This document shows, one piece after another, positions 32,736 through 41,544 of a DNA stretch of 43,485 nucleotides. The translations under genes and the position numbers were made by a program. Numbering within the stretch: the stretch's first letter is position 1; each line of letters opens with the position of its first letter. Below the pieces are notes generated by a model, which made no database searches, was not told the origin of the DNA, and saw only the letters and a list, made by a program, of their open reading frames with translations. The DNA is taken from contig JMMB01000003.1 in NCBI GenBank assembly GCA_000686145.1, positions 1 to 43,485 on the forward strand, given 5' to 3'. The DNA comes from Peptostreptococcaceae bacterium VA2 (lineage in GTDB: Bacteria > Bacillota > Clostridia > Peptostreptococcales > Peptostreptococcaceae).

Positions 32736-33089
32736 CTATTTTTTAGATTTCTTTGATTTCTTTTTATACTTTTCCTCATAAGCCATCAGAGCTTGTTCAT
32801 TAAGCGTAACTTCACTAAACATTTTACTAACTATATCTTCTAAAACTTCTGATACTGTCATATTATTTTCATAAGAAAAAGACTTAACTTTATCAGCAAT
32901 TTCTTTTTTTAACTTAATACCAAGCATAACTTTTTCCTCTTTTTGCTTAGGTTTATTTATTAAATCTAATACATTTATATTGTTATTTTTACTCTCTATA
33001 AACTCTTCTCCTGTTGATTTTTCTTCTATCTTTTGCTTTATATTAAGTAAACTACTTTTTTTGTTTAACATTGGATTTTCAACATTCAT
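32736..33089 (-). CDS. ParB-like ribbon-helix-helix partition protein
   Basis: 117 residues. Disordered N-terminal half; residues 64-95 (LGIKLKKEIADKVKSFSYENNMTVSEVLED) form a ribbon-helix-helix DNA-binding domain; Lys-rich tail KKKSKKSKK. The second gene behind parA, as in type Ib partition systems where a small RHH protein binds the centromere and represses the operon. The AT-rich repeats at 33108-33190 lie just upstream. Confidence 0.75.
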   Translation of the reverse strand: MNVENPMLNKKSSLLNIKQKIEEKSTGEEFIESKNNNINVLDLINKPKQKEEKVMLGIKLKKEIADKVKSFSYENNMTVSEVLEDIVSKMFSEVTLNEQALMAYEEKYKKKSKKSKK

Positions 33090-33107
33090 ATCATATACCT
33101 CTTCTTT

Positions 33108-33190
33108 TTAAAATACATTTAATCTTTATTAAATATTTATTAAATTTTAATTAAATGATAATTAAATATATTTATAATAATTATTAAATG
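33108..33190. repeat. AT-rich repeats between parA and parB
   Basis: Multiple ATTAAAT/ATTTAAT units and the shared block AATACATTTAATCTTTATT, also found upstream of parA at 34053. Candidate centromere or operator. Confidence 0.55.
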
Positions 33191-34032
33191 CTAATTAAAT
33201 CTTCTTTTATATATTCATTTATTAGTTCAGTCATTTCATTTCCTATATCAGTTTTTATTTTTCTTTCTTTTACTTTTACATACTCACTTATTGCTTCGTT
33301 ATATAAAATAGAATTTTCATAATGAACTGATTTTCTCATAGTTTGCTTAAATGTATTTCTAAGTATTCCTTTTTTATCTGCACACTCAAGCCACATTCTT
33401 ATTTTATTATTTTCTTGTTTTTCAAATTTAGTTACAACTGGTTTTCTTATATCATCTTTATCAATTCTAAGTGCTTTTTTTATATCACTGTATGTTTTTA
33501 CTAAAAGATCATAACCCGTTAATGTACTATAACAGCCATAATTTATAATAGGTATTATGTCGCTACAACATATAAATACATTTGTATTTAATACAGATAT
33601 AGCAGGATTCAAATCAAAAATTATTAAATCATATTCTGATAAAACATTTATATTTTTATCATCTGTTAAATAATTTAATAATGTATATTCTTTACCTGGC
33701 TTTGTATTAAGTATTAATTCAAGAGTAACCATGTCTATATTACTTGCTATTATATCTAAGTTTTTAAACTTATCTAATGGAGATTTTATAATCAATTTAT
33801 CAAGATTAATATTAGTTTCTAATCCATCTTTTAAAGTATATATATCTGATTGGATAACCTCTTCTCCTAGCAAAAATACTGATGCATTTGATTGTGGATC
33901 TGCATCTACAAATAATACTTTTTTATTAGGATAATCAAAGCAAAACTGTTGTATAAAATTTAAATTTAAGCAAGTCTTTGAACTTCCACCTTTGAAGCTC
34001 ATATGTGTTAATATTGTTTGATTTTCAGCCAT
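33184..34032 (-). CDS. parA: ParA-family partition ATPase
   Basis: 282 residues; GGAAGTGG before the ATG. Deviant Walker A K14-GGSSKT20 (FKGGSSKTCLNLN), Walker A' VLFVDADPQSNAS, Walker B LIIFDLNPAIS. ATP-driven plasmid segregation along the nucleoid, together with the RHH protein encoded downstream. A short N-terminus without a helix-turn-helix marks a type Ib-like ParA (Soj/ParA group). Confidence 0.92.
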   Translation of the reverse strand: MAENQTILTHMSFKGGSSKTCLNLNFIQQFCFDYPNKKVLFVDADPQSNASVFLLGEEVIQSDIYTLKDGLETNINLDKLIIKSPLDKFKNLDIIASNIDMVTLELILNTKPGKEYTLLNYLTDDKNINVLSEYDLIIFDLNPAISVLNTNVFICCSDIIPIINYGCYSTLTGYDLLVKTYSDIKKALRIDKDDIRKPVVTKFEKQENNKIRMWLECADKKGILRNTFKQTMRKSVHYENSILYNEAISEYVKVKERKIKTDIGNEMTELINEYIKEDLISI

Positions 34033-34047
34033 TTTTCCACTTCCTCT

Positions 34048-34140
34048 TTATATTAAAAATACATTTAATCTTTATTTAATAATTATTATATCATTTATTA
34101 AATACTTTTTTAATATAAATTAAATAAATATTTAATTTAT
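34048..34140. repeat. AT-rich repeats upstream of parA
   Basis: AATACATTTAATCTTTATTT followed by many TTAAAT/ATTTAA units; matches the block before parB. Probable promoter-operator and part of the partition site. Confidence 0.55.
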
Positions 34141-34153
34141 ATTATTTCAATAA

Positions 34154-34204
34154 AAACATCTATGAGATAGCTCTATTTCATATAGAGCTATCTCATAGAT
34201 GTTT
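34154..34204. terminator. 23-bp perfect hairpin
   Basis: Arms 34154-34176 and 34182-34204, loop TTCAT. Isolates the par region from the sigma operon. 34205-34440 shows no gene. Confidence 0.8.
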
Positions 34205-34450
34205 AAATCTTTATATATCCTCTTTAGAGTCTTGTCTTAAATATATATTACAGGTTGTAGGCTATGTGCTTACTTTAATCTTACAACTTGTAAGTGTGTT
34301 GCTATACTTAAGCTTGGTACTTATATAGTTTGGTTACCTATCTTTTTAAACATGCTTTAAAATTATAGTTGAAAATTATTTTATTTTAAATGAAACTTCA
34401 TATATACTTAATCCGTCTAATAAATGTAATACAAATTAAAGGAGAAATAT

Positions 34451-35017
34451 ATGGGAGAATTATTATCATTAAAAAGGATTAAATTTAGAAATAAGGATAG
34501 TGACAAAGACATACTAAAAAAAGCTATAAAAGGGGATAAAAATGCAATTGAAACATTGGTAAATGAACATAAAGAATATCTGTATAAAACAGCTTTTCTA
34601 TATACAAAAAATGAACAAGACGCAGTAGATATATGCCAAGAAACTGTTTATAAAGCAATTATGAATATACATAAATTAAATAATCTAGATTATTTTAAAA
34701 CGTGGATTACAAGAATACTTATAAATAATTTTAATGACATAAAAAGAGATAAACATAAAAGAGAAATAATTTATAACATTGATCAATTTGAAGTAGTTGA
34801 GGACATATCGTATGAAAAATTAGAAGAAAAATTAGATTTGTATAATGCTATAGATTTACTAGATGAAAAATTTAAAACTCCTATAATACTTCAGTACTTT
34901 CAAGATATGACCATAAAAGAAATCTCTGAAATACTTGAATGTAACGAAAATACAATTAAAACTAACCTAAGACGGGGTAGAGAAAAATTATACAATATAT
35001 TAATGGAGGGCAAATAA
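34451..35017 (+). CDS. ECF-type sigma factor
   Basis: 188 residues, AAGGAG 8 nt before the ATG. Region 2 (about 36-75: VNEHKEYLYKTAFLYTKNEQ DAVDICQETVY) and region 4 (about 145-183: QYFQDMTIKEISEILECNEN TIKTNLRRGREKL) with the usual ECF helix-turn-helix. The stop is immediately followed by the anti-sigma gene start. Likely activates its own operon in response to an envelope signal. Confidence 0.92.
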   Translation: MGELLSLKRIKFRNKDSDKDILKKAIKGDKNAIETLVNEHKEYLYKTAFLYTKNEQDAVDICQETVYKAIMNIHKLNNLDYFKTWITRILINNFNDIKRDKHKREIIYNIDQFEVVEDISYEKLEEKLDLYNAIDLLDEKFKTPIILQYFQDMTIKEISEILECNENTIKTNLRRGREKLYNILMEGK

Positions 35018-36091
35018 ATGGGTAAATTAGATAATATTAAAATACCAGATAATTTTGACTCTACTATAGATCTGGCTATAGACAAAGCTTTAAATGATAA
35101 AAAGAAACTTAAATTACGAAAAAGAAAAAGTATTGCAGCTGGACTATCCGGCATTCTTATTGTGGGAACTATAGCTTTAAGTAGCGAAACAACATGGGCA
35201 TATATCGAAGTTTTCACTGAAAAAATCGAGTCTTTTTTAGGAAGAGATTCTAATGCATTTGATAAATACAAATTTAAAGGAAATCAAACTGATGAGTCTA
35301 AGGGGTTAAAGTTTAGTATTGGTGAAGTAATGCTAGATGATAGACAGTTAATAGTTAGTATGACACTAGATTATTCAAATTATAAGTTTAAGTCAAACAA
35401 TATTAATAAGGAAAATTTATACCCATCATCTGTTACTGTTGCTATTGATGACCTTGTATTCACACCTCAAAGAAGTTCCATAGAGTCAGAGAAAATAAAG
35501 GGAGAAGATAAAAATAAAATACTATTCACAACTAGTTTGTCAGCAATAGATACTGATAAAGATGGGTGGTCAGAAACTCCTTATGAGATTTTAGATAAAA
35601 TAAAATCTAATAAAGATTATGATGTAAAGATTTCATTTAATGAGGTATCTAAATGGGAAGGCCAAGAATATAAACCTATTTTTGGGAAATGGGAATTTAA
35701 AACAAAAATAAATGCATCAAATATATTAAAGGATACTAAAGTTTATAAAATAAATAAAACAGTTAAAATAAATGAAGATACATACAAAGGCGATTTTACT
35801 ATAGAAGAGGTTAGAGTATCTCCTGTTTCAGTTAAAGTTAAGTACAATTATGATCCCTATAACACTATAGCTCCAATGCCTAGAGTAGTTGTTAAAAATC
35901 AAGATGAAAAAGAGTTAATCGACATATTTGATAGTAATAGTGAAAATGGTAATTGCAAAGATAAGAAATATATGAGTGGAGAATTTGAATTTATAGGAAA
36001 TGAGAAAAATATAACTGTAACACCTAGCTTGTATTTTGATGATAAGGTAAACTTATTTGAAGATGGTAATATTGAAATAGCTATAGATTAA
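35018..36091 (+). CDS. DUF4179-type anti-sigma factor
   Basis: 357 residues; GGAGG 8 nt before the ATG, adjacent to the sigma stop. A cytoplasmic N-terminus (1-37, short helical anti-sigma part), one membrane helix (38-57: SIAAGLSGILIVGTIALSSE) and a large outer beta-rich domain (DUF4179, GLKFSIGEVMLDDRQLIVSM). Typical partner of ECF sigma factors in Bacilli and Clostridia: it holds the sigma factor until signalled. Not followed by any target gene. Confidence 0.88.
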   Translation: MGKLDNIKIPDNFDSTIDLAIDKALNDKKKLKLRKRKSIAAGLSGILIVGTIALSSETTWAYIEVFTEKIESFLGRDSNAFDKYKFKGNQTDESKGLKFSIGEVMLDDRQLIVSMTLDYSNYKFKSNNINKENLYPSSVTVAIDDLVFTPQRSSIESEKIKGEDKNKILFTTSLSAIDTDKDGWSETPYEILDKIKSNKDYDVKISFNEVSKWEGQEYKPIFGKWEFKTKINASNILKDTKVYKINKTVKINEDTYKGDFTIEEVRVSPVSVKVKYNYDPYNTIAPMPRVVVKNQDEKELIDIFDSNSENGNCKDKKYMSGEFEFIGNEKNITVTPSLYFDDKVNLFEDGNIEIAID

Positions 36092-36344
36092 CAATATATA
36101 ACATATAAATAGATAAAAAAATGCAAATGTATATTAAAATCACATTTAATTCTACAATATATATCAATAACATATAATTTTTTAAAAAATAAGTCATCTA
36201 TAATTATAATAACTATTACTTTTATCCTGCTACTAATAGTTGATTATTTCTTTGAGGTTATATTTAGAAATAAAAATAAACTTTATATCAGGTCTTTAGC
36301 TATAATAGGTGATGTAAGACTACACCCCAAAGTTTGACCCCAGC

Positions 36345-36402
36345 ACATATAAAGATAGTTGAGCTAGAAGCACTCTTTGCTCCCTCCTCAACTATCTTCC
36401 TC
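36345..36402 (-). terminator. Hairpin behind the toxin-like peptide
   Basis: AAGATAGTTGAG / CTCAACTATCTT, 12-bp stem, apical AGC/GCT. 36092-36344 contains no gene. Confidence 0.65.
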
Positions 36403-36412
36403 GTAATCTCCC

Positions 36413-36526
36413 CTATAAGTTTTTATTACTACTTTTTATAAACTTTGAGATAACATATGTAATCAATTTTAATAAGATTAAATTGATTATCAAGCATATA
36501 ACAATCCATAAAAGTACTGATTTCAT
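36413..36526 (-). CDS. Hydrophobic micropeptide, candidate type I toxin
   Basis: 37 residues; AGGGG 6 nt before the ATG. One membrane helix (MKSVLLWIVICLIINLILLK ...) and a basic tail (KFIKSSNKNL), the layout of type I toxins known in Clostridioides. A TATAAT-like -10 lies about 30 nt upstream and a strong terminator follows the stop. An antisense RNA would be expected on the plus strand; only a weak TTGAGA / TTTAAT pair (36445-36473, spacing 17) is seen. Confidence 0.5.
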   Translation of the reverse strand: MKSVLLWIVICLIINLILLKLITYVISKFIKSSNKNL

Positions 36527-36894
36527 GAAATCCCCTATTAACAACATATATTTTTATTATAATTCCTAAGACTTAACACAAGGTACCTACCCATTAACTG
36601 TATAAGCACCTTCTTTATAAAAAAAACTAGAACTCAACCGAAAAATCATAATACCTTTTTAAGCCAACATTTGTCAATCAATAAATAAATACTTTTCTTT
36701 TGTTTATTTATATTTGGTATTCTACATCAAACTATAATTTACCTACTCAATTCTTATATATAAAAACTATTCTCTTATTTTCAATATTAAAAATCCAATA
36801 AGCACCTAATACACTTATAAAAGATATCTAACCTTTCTAGAAAGACAAGTTTACCCTTGTCCTTCAAAACATCAAAAGCACAAAAACCCTAATC

Positions 36895-37250
36895 TAAAAA
36901 CGAAACAGGACTAAAGTCCCCCCAATACTAAGAGAACATTTTTCTACGCACTCTATTTTTTCAATAAAGTCCTTACTTTACCTTCACTTATATTAAATTT
37001 AGTGGCTATTTTTAGATTGCTTAGCTCTTGTAGTTTAAGTTCTTCAATGAATCTATTAGTGATGCAACATTACCACATGACACAGAGATGCAGGAAAAAT
37101 TATTTAATATGGTTAATAAATATGATAAGTTTATTGAAGTTTTAGATTGGTATGAGAGTGAGAGAAGGCAAGTGGGTGGCACTAGCCCTATAGTTGAAAT
37201 AATACAAGGTTTAAACTAAGTTATAAAGATATGAATACTATGCAATAACT
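36895..37250. pseudogene. Fused remnants of rep 3' end and 19341-type gene
   Basis: The rep-flank palindrome (GGAC-TAAA-GTCC, 36908-36919), a minus-strand piece encoding a rep-like C-terminal helix-turn-helix (36958-37048) and a plus-strand fragment of the 19341-type gene (37049-37250, from ESISDATLPHDTEM to GGTSPIVEIIQG). The upstream stretch 36530-36895 shows nothing but a GACAAG/CTTGTC hairpin at 36843-36863. Confidence 0.7.
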
Positions 37251-37375
37251 ACTTATGATAACTCTATCATTGACTAGTCATTATTAGATTTTTAGGAAGA
37301 GAGAATTTTAAATTAATAATAAAAGTTGCTTATTTAGGAAACATAATGGTACTTCATAATAATTGGATGAATTTA

Positions 37376-37639
37376 TTATATTTTGAAGTATCTATCTAAA
37401 AGATTGTCTGCTAAATATATTCCTAGTGCCCCTAGAAGTATAGCTCCAAAGGTTCCAATAATTTCTTTTATATATATCATTATAATAAATATAAAAGTAT
37501 ATATAAAAGCGTTACTTTTTATATATTTATTATTACAATTGTTGCTTTTATCTACTTGTTTTGTATAAAATTTTTTTAATAAAAAATAGCATATAATTGC
37601 GCTTATTAATATAAATATGTTATTAGATATATTGTCCAT
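37376..37639 (-). CDS. Small membrane protein
   Basis: 87 residues from the ATG at 37639, with GGGGGAG 8 nt upstream. Helices near 7-22 and 47-75 (SNAFIYTFIFIIMIYIKEII). Not recognised. Confidence 0.55.
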   Translation of the reverse strand: MDNISNNIFILISAIICYFLLKKFYTKQVDKSNNCNNKYIKSNAFIYTFIFIIMIYIKEIIGTFGAILLGALGIYLADNLLDRYFKI

Positions 37640-37799
37640 ATATAATATCTCCCCCAAAAATATATAATACTATTTTATTATATAAACTTAATATTATATT
37701 GCATATCAATTTTTACCACTTCTTCTTTTTAAAATATATATTTTATTGTACCATTTTATATAAGTGCTAACTTGTATTTTTCTAAAAATTTACACTATA

Positions 37800-37930
37800 G
37801 GACGAAATACGTGTAATTAGTCTTAAAATTATAATTTAAAGATGACTAGTAAAAATGCCCTTAAAATCCATTTATTTAGATTTTAAGGGCATTACTTTTA
37901 TTCTAAATACATAACTAAAATTTTAAGACT
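37800..37930 (+). repeat. Two-hairpin repeat, copy
   Basis: Hairpin 1 37855-37892; hairpin 2 shortened and running into the stop codon of the 37923 gene. Confidence 0.85.
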
Positions 37931-38246
37931 TGTTGACTTTATACTTATCAAACTTGAAAGTCACAATAGTTTTTACAACATATATAATCCAAATAGCAAA
38001 GGCTAGCCATAAGGTTAATTTAGAAATAAATATATATCCTAGTGCTCCAATTAAAAGTATTAATCCATATTTGAAAAGTATAAGACCATAATCTTTACTT
38101 AACTTAAGTTCATCATACAATTCTCTTTGATTTTTAGAAATAAAGTAATACCCTTGTATTAAAACTGATGCTTTGTCTTTAAAGATAAAAAATACACTAG
38201 ATAATAAAAATAGTGCACACGACATAACTAATGCTATATTTAACAA
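37923..38246 (-). CDS. DUF3784-like membrane protein
   Basis: 107 residues from TTG with AGGGGTG 8 nt upstream. First helix 4-22, then GYYFISKNQRELYDELKLSK, the cytoplasmic motif of DUF3784 proteins, then two further helices (57-73, 76-96). Function unknown; the repeat forms its 3' end. Confidence 0.65.
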   Translation of the reverse strand: MLNIALVMSCALFLLSSVFFIFKDKASVLIQGYYFISKNQRELYDELKLSKDYGLILFKYGLILLIGALGYIFISKLTLWLAFAIWIIYVVKTIVTFKFDKYKVNKS

Positions 38247-38289
38247 ATTGATTCACCCCTTTTAATTTAATGATGAATATATATTTTAA

Positions 38290-38330
38290 AAATTTCAACT
38301 AGTTTCTAAAAAATTATTTAAAGAGTTCTA
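38290..38330 (+). repeat. Left-flank scrap of the two-hairpin repeat
   Basis: CTAGTTTCTAAAAAATTATT TAAAGAGTTCTA, cut before hairpin 1. Confidence 0.55.
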
Positions 38331-38407
38331 ATATTTTATGGATACGTGTGAGTAATTGAAATTTCAATAATGCAACTGAAAGTTGCGAAATTCTCGTATT
38401 AATATCT

Positions 38408-38698
38408 TTACAGTTTTATATATTCATAAACAAATAATAATTTATCACTAGAATTCGATTTGATTTTATCAATTAAACTATCATCATTTTTAATTTTATC
38501 AATTAAAAATTCAAGCATTTCTTGATCTTCTTCATAAATATTAAAATAGCACTCTTTGATTTTATCAATATTTTCTAAATCCTGATAAGACTCTTCTTCA
38601 TCTAAATTCTTAAAATACATTTTATCCTCTTCAAAATTATAAATTGAATGTATCATTATATTTTCATCTTTTAACATAAATAGTAACTTTTTATCCAT
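38408..38698 (-). CDS. Acidic hypothetical protein
   Basis: 96 residues; GGGGGG 6 nt before the ATG. Rich in Asp/Glu, helical (NLDEEESYQDLENIDKIKEC), no membrane segment. Divergent from the regulator at 38931 and sharing its operator region, so likely under the same control. A deleted remnant of it sits at 7088-7142 beside the other regulator copy. Confidence 0.6.
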   Translation of the reverse strand: MDKKLLFMLKDENIMIHSIYNFEEDKMYFKNLDEEESYQDLENIDKIKECYFNIYEEDQEMLEFLIDKIKNDDSLIDKIKSNSSDKLLFVYEYIKL

Positions 38699-38746
38699 CT
38701 TACCCCCCTAAAACACTGTATTTGTCCCTAAAGTTATTATAGTTTA

Positions 38747-38888
38747 TTTCACGATATCGTGAAAGAGGATTATTCACTATAAAGTGAAAATTACTAAATA
38801 AGTATTTAAGTTAATTATCATTCGTTCACTACATCGTGAAACAAATATAAATAATAAAATTAGTATTCAAAGTATTACATCGTGAAAA
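38747..38888. promoter_or_regulatory. Operator array TTTCAC-N6-GTGAAA upstream of 38931
   Basis: Sites at 38747-38764 (TTTCACGATATCGTGAAA, identical to the 7240 site), 38773-38788 and 38825-38841, plus a half-site at 38878-38886. Same arrangement as at 7240-7406 with shorter spacing. Confidence 0.75.
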
Positions 38889-38930
38889 TTGAAGATAATA
38901 CAAATATAAATTAATATATGAGGTGATAAC

Positions 38931-39299
38931 ATGGCAAAAGGAAGTTTTTCTGGACTATATACATTTGAGGAGATTTCAAAGATTTATCAGATGGAAAGTT
39001 CAAATTTAAGGAAAATGGTTCAATATAATAAGTTTACAGATAAGGAAATTAAAAAGTTTGGTAAGACGTGGATTATAACTGAAGATGCTGTAAGAAAGCA
39101 CTTTGGAGATAATATTGATACATATTTTAACGATATTAAATTAAATGAATTAAAAGACATAAAAAATATACATAGAGAAGTTGAAAATGCTGCTGTGACT
39201 GACTTATCAGTAAAAGAGAATTTAGGAAAAGTTGAAAACTTTGAATACATAGAAGTAGACCCTGCTTCTGTTGTATCAAGTTTTAATTTTTCAAAATAA
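38931..39299 (+). CDS. Winged-helix-type DNA-binding protein, copy 2
   Basis: 122 residues, paralogue of 7450-7857. The first 75 residues and the last 28 (SVKENLGKVENFEYIEVDPA SVVSSFNFSK) are nearly identical; the linker is 13 residues shorter and different. The same AGGTG site and operator array. The two copies presumably bind each other's operators. Confidence 0.75.
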   Translation: MAKGSFSGLYTFEEISKIYQMESSNLRKMVQYNKFTDKEIKKFGKTWIITEDAVRKHFGDNIDTYFNDIKLNELKDIKNIHREVENAAVTDLSVKENLGKVENFEYIEVDPASVVSSFNFSK

Positions 39300-39302
39300 T
39301 AA

Positions 39303-39345
39303 AAAAGAGTCAAACTTTTAAAAATAGAGTTTGGCTCTTTTAGTT
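39303..39345. terminator. Terminator after copy 2
   Basis: AAAAGAGTCAAACT / AGTTTGGCTCTTTT with one wobble. Confidence 0.8.
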
Positions 39346-39479
39346 TGTAAACATATTGAAAACACTAGATTTATTTATATTTATCTAATTCGTGAGTGAC
39401 AAGAGTAAATAAAAGTAAAGTATGTACTGTAAATAGCATATAAGAAATAATATATATGAATTATTCTATAGGAGGTACT

Positions 39480-39941
39480 ATGAAAAATAAAAAGATACTT
39501 TTTTTATCCCTGTTAGTTACAATATTTATGTGTGTATTTTTATACTATCCTAAATATTCTTCTTTAGAAAAGGTAGTATTTAAAAATTTTCATATGGATA
39601 AAACCAAATTAATTTTAGTTTCTTCGTATAATAAATCTTCATTTAAACAAACACAAGATAAAGATAAGATCATGCAACTACAAAATTATTTAAAATCTCT
39701 TGAGGTAAAAAAAATAAGTGAATTAAACTTTAATAAAAAATCAAGTAATATTTATTATTGTGCTAATATATGTGGAGACTCAGGACTTTTATATCAAATT
39801 TCAATTTATAATAGATATATAAGTATTGTTGAGACACATGAGAATAAACACAAAGATGATATATTTTATCTAGAATTAAAAAGAGATATAAATATAGATT
39901 TTCTAGAGAAATATTTTAAATCTTTAGAAAATCTAAGTTAA
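39480..39941 (+). CDS. Signal-anchored hypothetical protein
   Basis: 153 residues from the ATG at 39480, with AGGAGG 6 nt upstream. Membrane anchor at residues 6-24 (LFLSLLVTIFMCVFLYYPKY); the outer domain is mixed alpha/beta with CANICGDSGLLYQISIYNRY. Two cysteines could form a disulfide. Not recognised. Confidence 0.6.
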   Translation: MKNKKILFLSLLVTIFMCVFLYYPKYSSLEKVVFKNFHMDKTKLILVSSYNKSSFKQTQDKDKIMQLQNYLKSLEVKKISELNFNKKSSNIYYCANICGDSGLLYQISIYNRYISIVETHENKHKDDIFYLELKRDINIDFLEKYFKSLENLS

Positions 39942-39944
39942 AAA

Positions 39945-39985
39945 TGTTCCTAAAAATACATAACTAGTCCTTAAAGTACAATTTT
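39945..39985 (+). repeat. Hairpin 2 of the two-hairpin repeat
   Basis: ATAACTAGTCCTTAAAG ... TTTTAAGATTTATT, right arm overlapping the stop of the 39984 gene; hairpin 1 is missing. Confidence 0.6.
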
Positions 39986-40268
39986 AAGATTTATTATCAT
40001 TTTGTATTGAAACTTTTAAACTATCTATGTATTCTTTAGATTCTTTTAATCCATTTCCAGTATCTATTCTATATTTTTTTATGGCTTTTACATATTGATC
40101 ATTTAAAATAAGATTTTTTAACTCTTGCTGTAGTTCATCAGAAATAGTATTTATCTCTAATTTAGATGCTATTTTATTTAATATTGATTTAGTTTGGTTA
40201 ATTTCTTGCTTTAAGTTGCTAATGCATAAAATTAATGAAAATATAATTAGATAGGGTGTATACTCCAC
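39984..40268 (-). CDS. Membrane-anchored protein with L7/L12-like C-terminal fold
   Basis: 94 residues from GTG, with AAGGAG 8 nt upstream. N-terminal helix (YLIIFSLILCISNL), a coiled linker, and a C-terminal LKNLILNDQYVKAIKKYRID TGNGLKESKEYIDSL resembling the ribosomal L7/L12 C-terminal motif seen in small 'bL12-like' proteins. Function unknown. Confidence 0.6.
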   Translation of the reverse strand: MEYTPYLIIFSLILCISNLKQEINQTKSILNKIASKLEINTISDELQQELKNLILNDQYVKAIKKYRIDTGNGLKESKEYIDSLKVSIQNDNKS

Positions 40269-40387
40269 ATATGTCACTCCTTTTGAAATTTTTATGTACG
40301 TATACAATATCATAACATTAAGTCGCACGCTAAAAAGTTATTTAATAATAATTTATAGTATAATAAAATAAAAAAGGGGAGGTATAT

Positions 40388-40775
40388 ATGGCTAAGTGTG
40401 AACGTCATTTTAAGGGAGATTTTAAGCAGTTCTTAAAAATAATGGAAGATGGTATTTTGGCTAAGAGTATTTCTGCGACTTGTGAAGATGGAAGTGATTA
40501 TGAGAATAGTGGAGTATTATGTGCTATTCGTGTTTATGAAAGATATAGTGCAATAGGGGGTAACCGTGTAAGCCTAAGTATTACATTGATAGGAAAAGGT
40601 GAAGAGTTGGTTTTTATCTGCTATTACTTCCGGTGGAAGCCAAGCTGTATTTTTTAAGCTTAATACTTTTGGAGAAGAAGCATTTTTAAATAGTGTTATA
40701 AGTATTGCGGATAGCTATATAAAAAAAGTAATGAATAAAGGAAGTATACTATCAGATTTTATTCATATCCAATAA
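40388..40775 (+). pseudogene. DUF6054 family protein, frameshifted
   Basis: Starts MAKCERHFKGDFKQFLKIME with GGGGAGG upstream and follows the family to GEELVF; a one-base change near 40615 shifts the frame. The other frame continues SAITSGGSQAVFFKLNTFGE to SDFIHIQ and TAA. About 129 residues when rejoined. Confidence 0.8.
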
Positions 40776-40913
40776 GGGTATAGGACGAGATACATATATC
40801 TCGTCATCCCACGATATTCAATTATTCTCAAAAGTGAAATTTAGTGATTAGTTGCCCTTTTTGGTAATATTAAATAATAGAATTCCAAAAAGTATTTAAT
40901 ATACTAAAAATCA

Positions 40914-41183
40914 TTAAAACTTGTTACCACCCATAATATTCCCCCCAATAGAAAGGAACCATATTTTTGATATAACCCAGTTTTCTAATGGTGTTTTGGT
41001 GTCCTCTTCAAATGGAGGATTACTAAATGTATAGATAGTTTGATTTCTTGCCATATCAATAGGAGTTTTACATGGATTTTCTGATAATTTAAGATTTACA
41101 GCATTTATAGCATAACCATTTCTTAAAACTGCAAATCTTAAAGCACCAGTTGGTGTTAATAACAAGTATACTAACATACACAC
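40914..41183 (-). CDS. Uncertain hypothetical protein
   Basis: 89 residues, beginning MCMLVYLLLTPTGALRFAVL. The phrase NGYAINAVNLKLSENPCKTP reads like real protein, but no ribosome site is visible and the start may be truncated. Possibly a remnant. Confidence 0.35.
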   Translation of the reverse strand: MCMLVYLLLTPTGALRFAVLRNGYAINAVNLKLSENPCKTPIDMARNQTIYTFSNPPFEEDTKTPLENWVISKIWFLSIGGNIMGGNKF

Positions 41184-41266
41184 AACTATAACTAAGGGTT
41201 AAATATATTTACTTTTCAAAAAAGTTTTTATCATTGTAAACCTCCATTATTAATATGAATTCTAAT

Positions 41267-41430
41267 TGGTGTTAAGATGTGTTTTTTTATGAAGAAATGC
41301 ATCAAATATATAGCTTTAGAACATAAAAGGTGAATAAAGTTACAATATTTTAGGCTACTTAAATTAAAGAAACATAGTCTAAAATTATTAAAGTATTTAT
41401 TTTTAGAATTTAATATATTTGGATACAAAA
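41267..41430. mobile_element. Single end of the GGCC-type inverted-repeat family
   Basis: GGTGTTAAGATGTGTTTTTT and GAAGAAATGCATCAAATATA resemble the inner end at 2167; the rest of 41184-41540 has no gene. Confidence 0.35.
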
Positions 41431-41544
41431 ATTTGGAGCATCAACATCTTTCATACTAAATTATACAAATATTTTTAAAAAAAAACACTAAAAGTGGGAC
41501 TAAAATAGCGTTTATTCGGGAGTTAAATATAAAAAAATCATATT

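Noticed and set aside
36300-36345. End of an insertion sequence at the TTTGACCCC stretch
   Set aside because: No matching inverted end and no transposase remnant could be found nearby.
41231-41428. 65-residue minus-strand frame
   Set aside because: Lies in an inverted-repeat element end, lacks a ribosome site and has low-complexity hydrophobic/Asn content.
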